Part shown: piece after piece, positions 44,271 to 53,297 of the stretch
How the letters are laid out: every line of letters begins with the position of its first letter
Numbering within the stretch: the stretch's first letter is position 1
DNA from: Acidaminococcus massiliensis
GTDB lineage: Bacteria > Bacillota > Negativicutes > Acidaminococcales > Acidaminococcaceae
DNA length: 64,000 bases
Direction of reading: 5' to 3'
Assembly: GCF_900095825.1 (NCBI RefSeq)
Contig: NZ_LT608315.1
Location: 1,600,311 to 1,664,310 of the forward strand
Notes under the pieces: model-generated
Told to the model about the DNA's origin: nothing
Databases searched by the model: none
What the model saw: the letters and a program-made list of their open reading frames with translations, nothing else
Position numbers and translations under genes: made by a program

Positions 44271-44828
44271 TCACATCCTTCCATGGGTAGAAATCTGTGA
44301 CAGCCAGAACTCATAGCGTTTCATGGCTGTTACGCTGACTTTGGTTCCTTGTCCGTAGAGGGTACAGAGATCATAGGTCCTGCCTTTGCAGTACAGGACG
44401 GGCATGGCCTGGATGGCGGTCCGGAAAGTGACCGAAGGATAGGGGCGGTCGAGGATCATCTCGAACTTGCCCTTTTCCTTCAAGGGAAGGAACTGGCCTT
44501 CGGAAGCATCGTAGGGGAGGCCCACACCGAAGGATTCGTAGATGGTGTGGGTCATGGTCATGGCGTGGGGTCCCTCCACCCGGAAATATTCGTCGCAGGG
44601 TGTCTGCTGGACGGAATGTTTATAATGATAACGCCACACGTCTCCGGGGCGTACAGGGACCGCCAGGGCCTGACCTGTTTCCGGCAGGATGGCCAGCACC
44701 AGCTGGCTGGCATACCCATAGGATCCGGCCAAGAGCAGGAACAGCAGCAGGAACAGGAGTTTCAGCCGATTTTTAAAAAAAGACCGAACCCCACGGGAGG
44801 GTGGCGTTCGGTCTATCCGATTGTTCAT
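44271..44828 (-). CDS. DUF1850 protein of the TAXI-TRAP operon
   Basis: The roughly 185-residue protein has one N-terminal membrane helix (LKLLFLLLFLLLAGSYGYAS) and a beta-rich domain with the DUF1850 pattern: VWRYHYKHSVQQTPCDEYFRV, YESFGVGLPYDASEG. Genes of this family usually sit between the TAXI binding protein and the fused permease, as here; the function is unknown. The start is uncertain (ATG 44828 or GTG 44837) because no good ribosome site is present and an intrinsic terminator lies inside the first codons. Confidence 0.8.
   Translation of the reverse strand: MNNRIDRTPPSRGVRSFFKNRLKLLFLLLFLLLAGSYGYASQLVLAILPETGQALAVPVRPGDVWRYHYKHSVQQTPCDEYFRVEGPHAMTMTHTIYESFGVGLPYDASEGQFLPLKEKGKFEMILDRPYPSVTFRTAIQAMPVLYCKGRTYDLCTLYGQGTKVSVTAMKRYEFWLSQISTHGRM
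44774..44813 (-). terminator. Intrinsic terminator inside the 5' coding region of the DUF1850 gene
   Basis: On the minus strand GACCGAAC and GTTCGGTC pair around a GC-rich loop (itself partly paired, CCACC/GTGG) and are followed by seven T. It lies 34 bases after the binding-protein stop, within the first 20 codons of the next gene. Confidence 0.85.
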
Positions 44829-44846
44829 GGCAATCACGCAGGCTTT

Positions 44847-45824
44847 TTATTTTTCATTGAAGAACTTTTCAGCCCCGCCATTGAGAGGGATGGACATCCC
44901 GTCTTTCCCGGATTCCTTGGTGATGGCCTTGGCCACGTTGTGGGCTGCTTTCATCCGGTCCAGGTTGCCGTACAGGGCTTTCACTACATCGTAGCCCAGG
45001 TCGTTGCTGAATTTGTCGGTGACTACCAGCATGCACTTCACGGCGACAGCTTCCACATCGGAATCGACCTTATTATAGGTCTTTGCGGGGATCTTGATCT
45101 TGGTGTAGTACGGATACTTCTTGATCAGTTGATCCGCCATGGCGGCATCCACAGGGAGCAGCACCACATCATGCTGGGTAGCCAGGTCCTGGATGGCAGC
45201 GGTGGGGAACCCGGCGGTTACGAACGCCACGTCCACGTTGCCGTCTTTCAAAGCGGAAGCCGCTTCCCCGAAGGACAGGTACTGGACCTTGATGTCATCG
45301 TAGGTGATCCCGGCAGCTTCCAGGATCTGGCGGGCGTTAGCTTCGGTACCGGAACCGGCGGCCCCTACGGCCACCCGTTTGCCTTTCACATCGGCCAGGG
45401 TCTTGACGCCGGTCTTGGCGGTGGTTACGATCTGGATGGTTTCAGGATACAGGGTTGCCAGGGCTTTCAGGTTCTTGACTTCTTTGCCCTTGAACATTTC
45501 CAGGCCCTTGACGGCATAATAGGAAATGTCGTTCTGGACGAAGGCGATATCCACTTTGCCTTCCTTCAGCAGGTTGACGTTGGCCACGGAGGCACCGGTG
45601 GACTGGGCAGAGGCGTTGGCCCCTTTCACGTTCTTGTTCAGGATGTCAGCCAGGGCACCGCCCAAGGGATAGTAGGTACCGGAGGTACCGCCGGTGGCGA
45701 TATTGATGAATTTCTTCTCACCGCCGCCGCTCTTCTTGTCTCCGCCACCGCCGCCGCAGCCGGCGAACAGGGAGACTGCTGTGGCCATTGCCAACACCGC
45801 AAGTACGAGTCTTTTTGCTTTCAT
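44847..45824 (-). CDS. TAXI-family TRAP solute-binding lipoprotein
   Basis: The 325-residue protein starts at 45824 after GGAGGAGAG. A lipoprotein signal (AKRLVLAVLAMATAVSLFAGCGGGG) leads into the TAXI fold: INIATGGTSGTYYPLGGALADILNK, LKEGKVDIAFVQNDISYYAVKG, LADVKGKRVAVGAAGSGTEANARQILEAAGI and DVAFVTAGFPTAAIQDL. It delivers substrate to the fused TRAP permease. A strong consensus promoter at 45922-45950 drives it, so it is probably an abundant protein. Confidence 0.92.
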   Translation of the reverse strand: MKAKRLVLAVLAMATAVSLFAGCGGGGGDKKSGGGEKKFINIATGGTSGTYYPLGGALADILNKNVKGANASAQSTGASVANVNLLKEGKVDIAFVQNDISYYAVKGLEMFKGKEVKNLKALATLYPETIQIVTTAKTGVKTLADVKGKRVAVGAAGSGTEANARQILEAAGITYDDIKVQYLSFGEAASALKDGNVDVAFVTAGFPTAAIQDLATQHDVVLLPVDAAMADQLIKKYPYYTKIKIPAKTYNKVDSDVEAVAVKCMLVVTDKFSNDLGYDVVKALYGNLDRMKAAHNVAKAITKESGKDGMSIPLNGGAEKFFNEK

Positions 45825-45921
45825 AGCTCTCTCCTCCATTTTGAACAGATTTTGAACAGGACTACAAAAGGAAATTAGGCCAGATGATCGACAACCCCTG
45901 CCTATTTCATTGTACAATTAA

Positions 45922-45950
45922 AGTATATCCTCAGTGTAACATTTTGTCAA
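45922..45950 (-). promoter_or_regulatory. Consensus sigma-70 promoter of the TAXI-TRAP operon
   Basis: On the minus strand TTGACA, a 17-base spacer and TATACT form a near-perfect promoter, with a leader of about 90 bases to the start at 45824. The rest of the gap 45825-46178 is AT-rich and shows no other feature. Confidence 0.85.
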
Positions 45951-46178
45951 GGCGAGAACGTGAAGGTATAACGTTACAAAGTTTACAATTTACAAAAGTA
46001 AATACTGTATACAATATTCAAAACAAACTATCTTTTTACGGATGGCCTCTATCATCGGAATTGCGCCTGGAAAAGCCAGGGGCAAAGTGCCTTTTTTGCA
46101 TATCGAATCCTGTTCCCATCAACCGTAACCTATGGTACAATAAACTATACGACAACAACCGGGAGGACGGATAAGCGC

Positions 46179-47408
46179 ATGCGTGGATATACAAAAGTGA
46201 CCATCACCCGCAAAGGGGAGAAAATGGCCCGGGGCGGGCATCCCTGGGTGTTCGGGGACGAAGTGCTGGACATTGCAGGCCCTGTGGAAAACGGGGACCT
46301 GGTGGATGTGGTCAGCGAGAAAAAGGGCAAGTACATCGGCACCGGCTTCTACAATGACCATTCCAAGATCCGGGTGCGGCTCCTATCCCGGAACGCCAAT
46401 GACAAGTTCGACGAAGCCTTCTTCGAACGGCGGCTCCAGTATGCCCTGGACTACCGGAAGACCGTGATGCCGGGAGAAGATTTCAAGGCCTGCCGGCTGA
46501 TCTTCGGGGAAGCAGATGGGTTCCCGGGGCTCACCGTGGACCGGTTCAATGATGTACTGGTGGCCCAGGTCCTTTCTCTGGGCATGGAACAGCGGAAAGA
46601 GCTGCTCTTCACCCTGCTCCTGAAGCTGCTCCGGGATATGGGGGAAGAGGTGAAGGGCATCTACGAACGGAACGATGTGAAGATCCGGGAGCTGGAGGGC
46701 CTGACGGAAGGCCAGGGCATCGCGGATATCTCCGGCAGCACCCTGACGGAAGGGGATTTGATGCCCATCATCACGGAAAACGGGCTCAAGTACCGGGTGG
46801 ACGTGGTGGATGGCCAGAAGACCGGGTTCTTCCTGGACCAGAAATACAACCGGCTGGCGGTGTCCCGGATCTGTGCCGGGAAACACGTGCTGGACTGCTT
46901 CACCCACACCGGCCCCTTTGCCCTCAATGCGGCCAAGGGAGGTGCTGCCAGCGTGACGGCGGTGGATATTTCCGGAGAAGCCCTGAAACGGGCCCGGGAG
47001 AATTTTGCCCTCAATGGATTTGGAGAGAAGATCCAGACCGTAGAGGCCAATGTGTTCGAATATCTCACGGAGCTGGAGGAAAAGAAGCAGCATCCCTTCG
47101 ATTTCATCATCCTGGATCCCCCGGCCTTCACCAAGAGCAGCCATACGGTGAAAAGCGCTTTCCGGGGTTATAAGGAGATCAACTTGAAGGCCATGAAGCT
47201 GCTGCCCCGGGGAGGCTACCTGGCCACCTGCAGCTGCAGCCATTTCATGAAAAGCGAGCTGTTTGTGGAGATGCTCCACGAGGCGGCCCGGGATGCAGCG
47301 GTATCCCTGCGCCAGGTAGAAGCCCGGCAGCAGGCCCCGGATCATCCGATCCTGTATAATGTGCCGGAAACCGATTATCTGAAATTCTATATCTTCCAGG
47401 TGGTGTAA
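46179..47408 (+). CDS. Class I rRNA cytosine methyltransferase (RlmI-like, PUA domain)
   Basis: The 409-residue protein starts after GGAGGA. An N-terminal PUA domain (GHPWVFGDEVLDIAGPVENGDLVDVVSEKKGKYIGTGFYND) binds RNA. A central RlmI domain leads to the methyltransferase: FFLDQKYNR, VLDCFTHTGPFALNAAKGGAASVTAVDIS (SAM motif I), DFIILDPPAFTKS (motif IV) and LATCSCSHFM, where the catalytic Cys sits. In E. coli RlmI makes m5C1962 of 23S rRNA; the exact site here is inferred. It is a conserved housekeeping gene. Confidence 0.9.
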   Translation: MRGYTKVTITRKGEKMARGGHPWVFGDEVLDIAGPVENGDLVDVVSEKKGKYIGTGFYNDHSKIRVRLLSRNANDKFDEAFFERRLQYALDYRKTVMPGEDFKACRLIFGEADGFPGLTVDRFNDVLVAQVLSLGMEQRKELLFTLLLKLLRDMGEEVKGIYERNDVKIRELEGLTEGQGIADISGSTLTEGDLMPIITENGLKYRVDVVDGQKTGFFLDQKYNRLAVSRICAGKHVLDCFTHTGPFALNAAKGGAASVTAVDISGEALKRARENFALNGFGEKIQTVEANVFEYLTELEEKKQHPFDFIILDPPAFTKSSHTVKSAFRGYKEINLKAMKLLPRGGYLATCSCSHFMKSELFVEMLHEAARDAAVSLRQVEARQQAPDHPILYNVPETDYLKFYIFQVV

Positions 47409-47445
47409 GTCCCCCGGCGGCTTCCCCTGAGAAACGAGGTGTCCC

Positions 47446-47778
47446 ATGTTCAAAAAAATCAGCCTGATGCTGGCGTTCTGCTCCTTGGTGGGCGTGGGTG
47501 CCCTGCCGGTCTTTTCCGGTACGGCCCATGCTGCCTCTACGGAAGAACGGTTCCAGCAGTCCAAGATCATCATGATGACCACCCGCAACGGTGTGCCTTT
47601 TTATGCGGAACCGGGGAAGGACAGCCTGACCCTGGGCTTCTATCCCAAAGGGACGATCTTCGTGCCCATCAACCAGACACGGAATGCAGTGGAAAACAAG
47701 GTCTACAATCTATGCATCCGCTTTGACGGCGCCGTGGGATGGCTTTCGTCGGACGACGTGGCTTTGACGCGGAAGTAG
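47446..47778 (+). CDS. Small exported SH3-like protein
   Basis: The 110-residue protein starts after GAGGTG with a signal peptide (MFKKISLMLAFCSLVGVGALPVFSGTAHA). The mature part of about 80 residues is beta-rich and ends VGWLSSDDVAL, with NGVPFYAEPGKDSLTLGFYPKGTIF earlier, the layout of a bacterial SH3 domain. Such domains bind cell-wall peptides. It lies between the methyltransferase and mgtE genes; no partner is evident. Confidence 0.7.
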   Translation: MFKKISLMLAFCSLVGVGALPVFSGTAHAASTEERFQQSKIIMMTTRNGVPFYAEPGKDSLTLGFYPKGTIFVPINQTRNAVENKVYNLCIRFDGAVGWLSSDDVALTRK

Positions 47779-47848
47779 GAAGCGGGGGAACGCTGACCGG
47801 AAGGGACAGCCTTTCCCACCATAAAGGCCCCGGGGAGGACGGGGACCG

Positions 47849-49261
47849 ATGAGGGGAGCGTTCAGCATGGATGAAGAGAAAGAGAACCATTCTGTAGAAG
47901 AAAAACAGGAAGAACTGGAAGAACGGGTGGAGAATGAGCTGATTTCCGCCCTGAACCGGAAGGATAAAGAGGCCGTCCTGAAGCTGGTGGAAGATTCCCA
48001 CCCCATCGACTTGGCCTATGCCCTGGAAGAAGCCAGCGACAGCGACATCGTGTTCCTGGCTGCCATCCTGCCGGACCAGCAGATGGCCGAAATCATCGAA
48101 CAGGCCGATGATGAGCTCCAGGTCCGGATCATGAAGCTGTTCGATCTGAACAAGATCATCCGGATCTTCCAGCACATGTCCAAAGACGATATCGTAGATA
48201 TCCTGGGGGATATGCCTGCCAACCGGCGGAAGGAACTGGTCCGGCTGATGAAGACCAGCGACCAGGAAGTGATCCGGAACCTGTTGGGCTATGGGGAAAG
48301 CACGGCCGGCGGGATCATGACCACCGAATACATTTCCATGCGCAGTACGCTCACCGTGAGCCAGGCCCTGGAAAAGGTGAAGGAAATCGCGCCCAAGACA
48401 GAAGAGATCAATATCCTTTATGTGCTCAATGAAAAGAAGCAGCTAGTGGGGACCGTGTCCCTCCGAGAACTGCTGGTGGCCAAGAATTATGACACCCTGG
48501 ACGATATCATGGAAGACAACGTGATCTCCGTGGAACCGGAAGCGGACCAGGAAGACGTTGCCCGTCTGGTATCCAAATACGACCTCCATGCCATCCCTGT
48601 GGTGAACAAGCGGAAGGGCATGCTGGGAATCATCACCGTAGACGATATCATCGATGTCATCGAAGAAGAGAACACCGAAGATATGCTGAAAATGGGCGGT
48701 GTCAGCAAGGAAGAGGACGTGGACAGCACGGTGCTGGAAAGCGTGAAGCTCCGGCTTCCCTGGCTCTTGATCAACTTGGTGACGGCGTTCCTGGCTTCCT
48801 CAGTGGTCTCTATGTTCGAAGATACCATCAGCCAGGTCGTGGCCTTGGCTGCTGCCATGCCCATCGTGGCCGGCATGGGGGGCAATGCGGGGACCCAGAC
48901 CCTGGCCGTGGTGGTCCGGGGCATCGCTTTGGGAGATATCAAGCTCCACGGCAACGGGATCCGGATCCTCCGAGGCATCGCCGTGGGCTTCATCGACGGC
49001 CTGGTGAATGGGGTGATCGCTGGGGCCGTGATCGCGTGGATGAACCACAACTTGGCCCTGGGTCTCATCATCTTGGTGGCCATGATCTGCAACCTGATGA
49101 TCGCGGCCCTGGTGGGCTTCCTGGTGCCGGTAATCCTGAAAGCCCTGAACTACGACCCAGCTGTGGCCTCCAGCATCTTCATCACCACCTTTACCGATGT
49201 GTGCGGGTTCTTCATCTTCCTGGGGCTGGCTAAGGTATTTCTGCCATATTTGTTACAATAA
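47849..49261 (+). CDS. mgtE: Magnesium transporter MgtE
   Basis: The 470-residue protein (or 464 if it starts at 47867, which has an AGGGGAG site) has the full MgtE layout: N-terminal superhelical domain (EAVLKLVEDSHPIDLAYALEEAS), two CBS domains (GGIMTTEYISMRSTLTVSQALEKV; DNVISVEPEADQEDVARLVSKYDLHAIPVVN) and a five-helix membrane domain with MPIVAGMGGNAGTQTLAVVVRGIALGDI. It is a Mg2+ channel closed by Mg2+ bound to the cytoplasmic domains. No M-box riboswitch fits in the 70-base gap before it. Confidence 0.93.
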   Translation: MRGAFSMDEEKENHSVEEKQEELEERVENELISALNRKDKEAVLKLVEDSHPIDLAYALEEASDSDIVFLAAILPDQQMAEIIEQADDELQVRIMKLFDLNKIIRIFQHMSKDDIVDILGDMPANRRKELVRLMKTSDQEVIRNLLGYGESTAGGIMTTEYISMRSTLTVSQALEKVKEIAPKTEEINILYVLNEKKQLVGTVSLRELLVAKNYDTLDDIMEDNVISVEPEADQEDVARLVSKYDLHAIPVVNKRKGMLGIITVDDIIDVIEEENTEDMLKMGGVSKEEDVDSTVLESVKLRLPWLLINLVTAFLASSVVSMFEDTISQVVALAAAMPIVAGMGGNAGTQTLAVVVRGIALGDIKLHGNGIRILRGIAVGFIDGLVNGVIAGAVIAWMNHNLALGLIILVAMICNLMIAALVGFLVPVILKALNYDPAVASSIFITTFTDVCGFFIFLGLAKVFLPYLLQ

Positions 49262-49302
49262 TGGACCTATAAAAAAGTTTTTCTTAAAAAAAGAAAATTT
49301 CC

Positions 49303-49345
49303 TTGACAAGATGCCCTTATCCTCGTAAGATAAGGGCATGCTTTT
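49303..49345 (+). promoter_or_regulatory. mgtE terminator hairpin overlapping the T-box promoter
   Basis: ATGCCCTTATC (49311-49321) pairs with GATAAGGGCAT (49329-49339), followed by GCTTTT: a terminator for mgtE. The same bases hold TTGACA (49303-49308), a 17-base spacer and TAAGAT (49326-49331), a likely promoter for the T-box leader. The two signals overlap. Confidence 0.6.
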
Positions 49346-49632
49346 CAAGGAAAGGCAAATGAACTCCATAAACAAATCTGATGATGGGAAAGAGTACTTT
49401 CTGGATGCGTGCCTCCAGAGAGCCGGTGGATGGTGTGAACCGGCGGCCTGGCCGAAAGGAAAATCCTCCCGGAAGAGACGGGCTGAAGCAAAATTAAGTC
49501 CGGACGGCTGTTCCCCGTTAGTGGAAACGCGTATGTTGGTACGTTGCAGAGTGCTCTCAGGCTGCAAGGCTTGGGGGAAAATGGGTGGTATCGCGGAGCT
49601 GGCTCCGTCCCTTTTGGGGACGGGGCTTTTTT
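49340..49632 (+). promoter_or_regulatory. T-box riboswitch leader of the BASS transporter gene
   Basis: The leader has the T-box parts in order: AGTA motif (49393-49396), a stem I distal hairpin GCCGGT...ACCGGC with GGATGGTGTGA in its loop (49422-49444), a specifier loop region around 49452-49462, the T-box GGGTGGTATCGCGG (49583-49596) and a terminator CCGTCCC/GGGGACGG with a T run (49605-49632). Uncharged tRNA should stabilise the antiterminator and allow expression. The UGGU bulge would pair with a tRNA ending in ACCA (discriminator A). The specifier codon is not certain: GAA or AAA near 49454-49457 fit best by eye. Confidence 0.88.
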
Positions 49633-49660
49633 GTTTCCGGAAAAAGAAAGGATGAGGAAA

Positions 49661-50671
49661 ATGGATTTGAAGAAAGTATGCGGATTGATCGGCAAGTATT
49701 TCGGCGTCATCGCTGTGGTGTTCCTGGGTATCGGGCTCTTCGCGCCCCACGCCTTTGCCTGGGTGCTGGGGAAGGCCTACGGGGTCTCCATCCTCAGCGT
49801 GATGCTGGGGATCATCATGTTCGGCATGGGGATGACCACCAGCCTCCACGATTTTGCCCTGGTGCTGAAGCAGCCGAAGAACATCTTCTTTGGGGTCTGT
49901 GCCCAGTATTTCGTCATGCCAGGCCTGGCCTTCCTGCTGTCCAAGGCCTTCCATCTGGATCCTGCCCTGACGGTGGGAGTGGTGCTGGTGGGCACCTGCC
50001 CGGGAGGAACTTCCTCCAACGTGATCACCTTCATGAGCCATGGGGATGTGCCCTTCTCCGTGACCATGACCAGCTGCTCCACAGTGCTGAGCCCCATCAT
50101 GACCCCTCTCTTGACTTACCTGCTGGTGGGCAAGCAGATCTCTTTTGATCCGGTGGGGATGTTCGTCTCCATCCTCCAGATCGTGTTCGTGCCCATCGGG
50201 GTGGGCCTGGCAGTGAAGAACTTCTTCCCCAAGTTCGCGAAAGAAGCTGTGGATTACCTGCCCGCCGTTTCCAGCCTGGTGATCAGCTTCCTGATCGCCG
50301 GGATCATCGGGGCCAGCCGGAACGCCATCTTGAACAGTGCCGGTCTGATCCTCCTGGTGGTGATGCTCCACAATGTGCTTGGCTACCTGCTGGGCTTTGC
50401 CATCGGGAAACTCACCGGCATGAGCTGGAAACAGATGGTGGCCCTGTCCATCGAAGTGGGGATGCAGAATTCCGGTCTGGCCACCGGCCTGGCCAAGGCC
50501 CATTTCGCCTCCATGCCTATGGCCGGTGTCCCGGGAGCCATCTTCAGCGCCTGGCACAACATCTCCGGCGCCGTCCTGGCCTATCTGTACACCAATTACC
50601 TGAATGAACGGTTCGATTCCCAGTACGAAGAAGAAGGGGAACTGAAGCCGGTGCCGGTGAGGGTGAAATAA
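49661..50671 (+). CDS. Bile acid:sodium symporter (BASS) family transporter
   Basis: The 336-residue membrane protein has ten predicted helices. The family motifs are MLGIIMFGMGMTTSLHDFALVLKQPKN, VLVGTCPGGTSSNVITFMSHGDVPFSVTMTSCSTVLSPIMTPLL and LSIEVGMQNSGLATGLAKAHF, including the Na+-binding crossover regions. The ATG at 49661 has AAAGGA eight bases before it. BASS members carry organic acids such as pantoate, pyruvate or bile acids. T-box control instead points to an amino acid or a precursor of one as substrate here. It converges on the sstT gene, with a bidirectional terminator between. Confidence 0.88.
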   Translation: MDLKKVCGLIGKYFGVIAVVFLGIGLFAPHAFAWVLGKAYGVSILSVMLGIIMFGMGMTTSLHDFALVLKQPKNIFFGVCAQYFVMPGLAFLLSKAFHLDPALTVGVVLVGTCPGGTSSNVITFMSHGDVPFSVTMTSCSTVLSPIMTPLLTYLLVGKQISFDPVGMFVSILQIVFVPIGVGLAVKNFFPKFAKEAVDYLPAVSSLVISFLIAGIIGASRNAILNSAGLILLVVMLHNVLGYLLGFAIGKLTGMSWKQMVALSIEVGMQNSGLATGLAKAHFASMPMAGVPGAIFSAWHNISGAVLAYLYTNYLNERFDSQYEEEGELKPVPVRVK

Positions 50672-50672
50672 A

Positions 50673-50751
50673 GGGGGTGAAAAAATTTCACCCCCGCGGC
50701 CAAAGGGGCTGGGAAGAAATGGCTTTTCCATTTCTTTCCAGCCCCTTCTTT
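50673..50751. terminator. Two hairpins between convergent transporter genes
   Basis: The first hairpin is GGGGGTGAAA/TTTCACCCCC (50673-50695). The second has 20-base arms (50703-50722 and 50728-50747) with one mismatch, and a T-rich tail on the plus side. They end the BASS gene and, in reverse, probably sstT. Confidence 0.88.
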
Positions 50752-52013
50752 TATTCTTCCTCTTCAATCTCCTTCGGTACCATATCTTCTGTCTTCAGGG
50801 TCCCCAGCTTGGCCCGTTTGGCATATTCGGCGGTGGCGGTGAAGAGGACGTCGCTGCTGCTGTTGAGAGCCGTTTCACAGGCGTCTTCGATGATGCTGAT
50901 GATGAACCCCACGCCCACCACCTGCATGGCGATGTCATTGCTGATCCCGAAGGAAGCACAGGCTACGGGGATCAGCAGCAGGGAACCGCCGGCCACTCCG
51001 GAAGCCCCGCAGGCCCCCACGGTGGAAACGATGCACAGGAGCAGGGCCGTAGGCAGGTCCACCGATACCCCCAGGGTATGGGCGGCGGCCAGGCTCAGCA
51101 CAGAAATGGTGATGGAAGCCCCGGCCATGTTGATGGTGGCCCCCAGAGGAATGGAGATGGTGTAGGTATCCGGGTTCAACCCCAGCCGTTTGCACAGATC
51201 CAGGTTCACCGGGATGTTGGCGGCGGAACTGCGGGTGAAGAAAGCATAGATGCCGCTTTCTTTCAAGGTGGCCCAGACCAGGGGATAGGGGTTCTTATGG
51301 ACATTCAGGTACACGATGGCCGGATTCATCACCAAAGCCACCAGGAAGTAGGAACCCAGCAGCACTCCCAGCAGGCTGAAATAGGAAATCAGGGCGGAAA
51401 GGCCGCTGGCGCTGATGGACTGGGTCACCAGGCCCATGATCCCCAAGGGAGCGAAGTGGATCACCCAGGTGACCACTTTGGTGATGCCGGCGGACAGGTC
51501 TTCCAGTACATGCTTGGTCTCCGGGCTGGCGGCTTTGTGGAGGGCCAGGCCGATGATCACTGCCCAGGCCAGGATGCCGATGTAGTTGGCGGTGAGGATG
51601 GCGTTCAGAGGATTGTCCACGATGTTCAGCACCAGGTTGTGGACCACTTCCGCAATGCCACTGGGAGGATTCACCTTGGCGTTGCCCAGTTGGAGCATCA
51701 GGGTCTGGGGGAAGAGGAAGGACAGGGTCACTCCCACGATGGACGCGGCGAAAGTGCCGATCACATAGAGGGTGATGATGGGTTTCATCTGGGTATCGCC
51801 CCCTTCTTTCCGCTGGACCATGGCATTCATCACCAGGATGAACACCAGGAGCGGGGCCACTCCCTTCAGGGCTTTGACGAACAGATCCCCGAAGATGCTC
51901 ACTACCGGCACGGCACCGGGCAGGAATACGGCAAGCAGGATGCCGATCACCAGGCCTACGGCAATCTGGTTGATCAAAGGGATTTTACGGATGGTACGGA
52001 TCAGAGAGTTCAT
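50751..52013 (-). CDS. sstT: Serine/threonine:sodium symporter SstT
   Basis: The 420-residue dicarboxylate/amino acid:cation symporter (DAACS) starts at 52013 after AAAGGAAG. SstT signatures are IPLINQIAVGLVIGILLAVFLP, FVKALKGVAPLLVFILVMNAMVQ, FFTRSSAANIPVNLDLCKRLGL, SIPLGATINMAGASITISVLSLAAAHTLG and GACGASGVAGGSLLLIPVACASFGIS. It imports L-serine and L-threonine with Na+, both fermentable by such organisms. It is divergent from trpS. Confidence 0.93.
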   Translation of the reverse strand: MNSLIRTIRKIPLINQIAVGLVIGILLAVFLPGAVPVVSIFGDLFVKALKGVAPLLVFILVMNAMVQRKEGGDTQMKPIITLYVIGTFAASIVGVTLSFLFPQTLMLQLGNAKVNPPSGIAEVVHNLVLNIVDNPLNAILTANYIGILAWAVIIGLALHKAASPETKHVLEDLSAGITKVVTWVIHFAPLGIMGLVTQSISASGLSALISYFSLLGVLLGSYFLVALVMNPAIVYLNVHKNPYPLVWATLKESGIYAFFTRSSAANIPVNLDLCKRLGLNPDTYTISIPLGATINMAGASITISVLSLAAAHTLGVSVDLPTALLLCIVSTVGACGASGVAGGSLLLIPVACASFGISNDIAMQVVGVGFIISIIEDACETALNSSSDVLFTATAEYAKRAKLGTLKTEDMVPKEIEEEE

Positions 52014-52222
52014 AAAAGACTTCCTTTCTAAAGCAGAAAATAGCAGGAACCAAGATCAAATCAACGGCTTTAAGTATATAGAATTCACGGAAAAAACACA
52101 AGTGTTTTTTCGGGATGCACTTTTCCCGGAAGGCTTGAAGAAAAACACCATTCATAGTATATTTATAAGAAGTGCACCAGATTTTTCCAATCTGTAACAA
52201 TCGTAGAAGGCGAGGTATCACT

Positions 52223-53284
52223 ATGTCAAAAATCATTCTGACCGGGGACCGCCCCACGGGACATCTCCATGTAGGCCATTTTGTGGGTTCTCTCCAGGAA
52301 CGGGTCCTGCTCCAGGACAGCGGGAAGTTCGATGAACTGTATTTCATGATCGCCGATGCCCAGGCGCTGACGGACAATGCGGAAAATCCGGAAAAAGTCC
52401 GGCAGAACGTGCTCCAGGTGGCCCTGGATTATCTGGGAGTGGGCATCGATCCCCAGAAATCCATCATCTTCATCCAGAGCCTGATCCCGGAACTGTTTGA
52501 ATTGACTACCTATTATATGGACCTGGTCACCGTGGCCCGGGTACAGCGGAATCCCACCGTCAAGGCGGAAATCCAGCAGAAGAACTTTGAAGCCAGCGTG
52601 CCTCTGGGCTTTTTCTGCTATCCAGTGAGCCAGGCTGCAGATATCACCGCCTTCCATGCCACCCATGTGCCGGTGGGGGAAGACCAGAAACCCATGCTGG
52701 AACAGTGCCGGGAAATCGTCCATAAGTTCAACAGCGTCTATGGGGAAACCCTGACGGAACCGGATATCGTGCTGCCTTCCAACAAAGCTTGCCTGCGTCT
52801 GCCCGGGCTGGACGGGAAAGCCAAGATGTCCAAATCCCTGGGCAACTGCATCTACCTGTCCGACGATGCGGATACCATCAAGAAGAAAGTCATGAGCATG
52901 TACACCGACCCCACCCACATCCAGGTCAGCGACCCGGGCCATGTGGAAGGGAACCCGGTATTCACCTATCTGGATGCTTTCAGCCGGCCAGAACATTTCG
53001 CCGCCTTCCTGCCGGAATATGCCAATCTGGATGAACTGAAGGCCCACTACCAGCGGGGCGGCCTGGGCGATATGAAGATCAAACGCTTCCTGAACGAAGT
53101 GCTCCAGTCCGTATTGAAGCCCATCCGGGAACGCCGGGAATATTGGGAAGCCCGGAAGCCGGAAGTGGTGGAGATCTTGAAGGCAGGCACCGCTCGGGCC
53201 GAAGCCAAAGCGGCCCAGACCCTTGCAGAAGTCCGCGCCGCCATGAAGATCAACTACTTTGAAAACGACAACCTGCTGAAATAA
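52223..53284 (+). CDS. trpS: Tryptophanyl-tRNA synthetase
   Basis: The 353-residue class I synthetase starts at 52223 after GCGAGGT; an in-frame ATG at 52172 lacks a ribosome site. The ATP-binding motif appears as [16 protein letters not shown] and the KMSKS loop as [13 protein letters not shown]. The [25 protein letters not shown] block is typical of bacterial TrpS. It charges tRNA-Trp in the cytoplasm. No T-box is visible in the 209-base divergent gap upstream. Confidence 0.95.
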   Translation: MSKIILTGDRPTGHLHVGHFVGSLQERVLLQDSGKFDELYFMIADAQALTDNAENPEKVRQNVLQVALDYLGVGIDPQKSIIFIQSLIPELFELTTYYMDLVTVARVQRNPTVKAEIQQKNFEASVPLGFFCYPVSQAADITAFHATHVPVGEDQKPMLEQCREIVHKFNSVYGETLTEPDIVLPSNKACLRLPGLDGKAKMSKSLGNCIYLSDDADTIKKKVMSMYTDPTHIQVSDPGHVEGNPVFTYLDAFSRPEHFAAFLPEYANLDELKAHYQRGGLGDMKIKRFLNEVLQSVLKPIRERREYWEARKPEVVEILKAGTARAEAKAAQTLAEVRAAMKINYFENDNLLK

Positions 53285-53297
53285 AGGGAGTGATTCC

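Noticed and set aside
47779-47848. M-box magnesium riboswitch before mgtE
   Set aside because: The gap is only about 70 bases and no M-box helices are visible.
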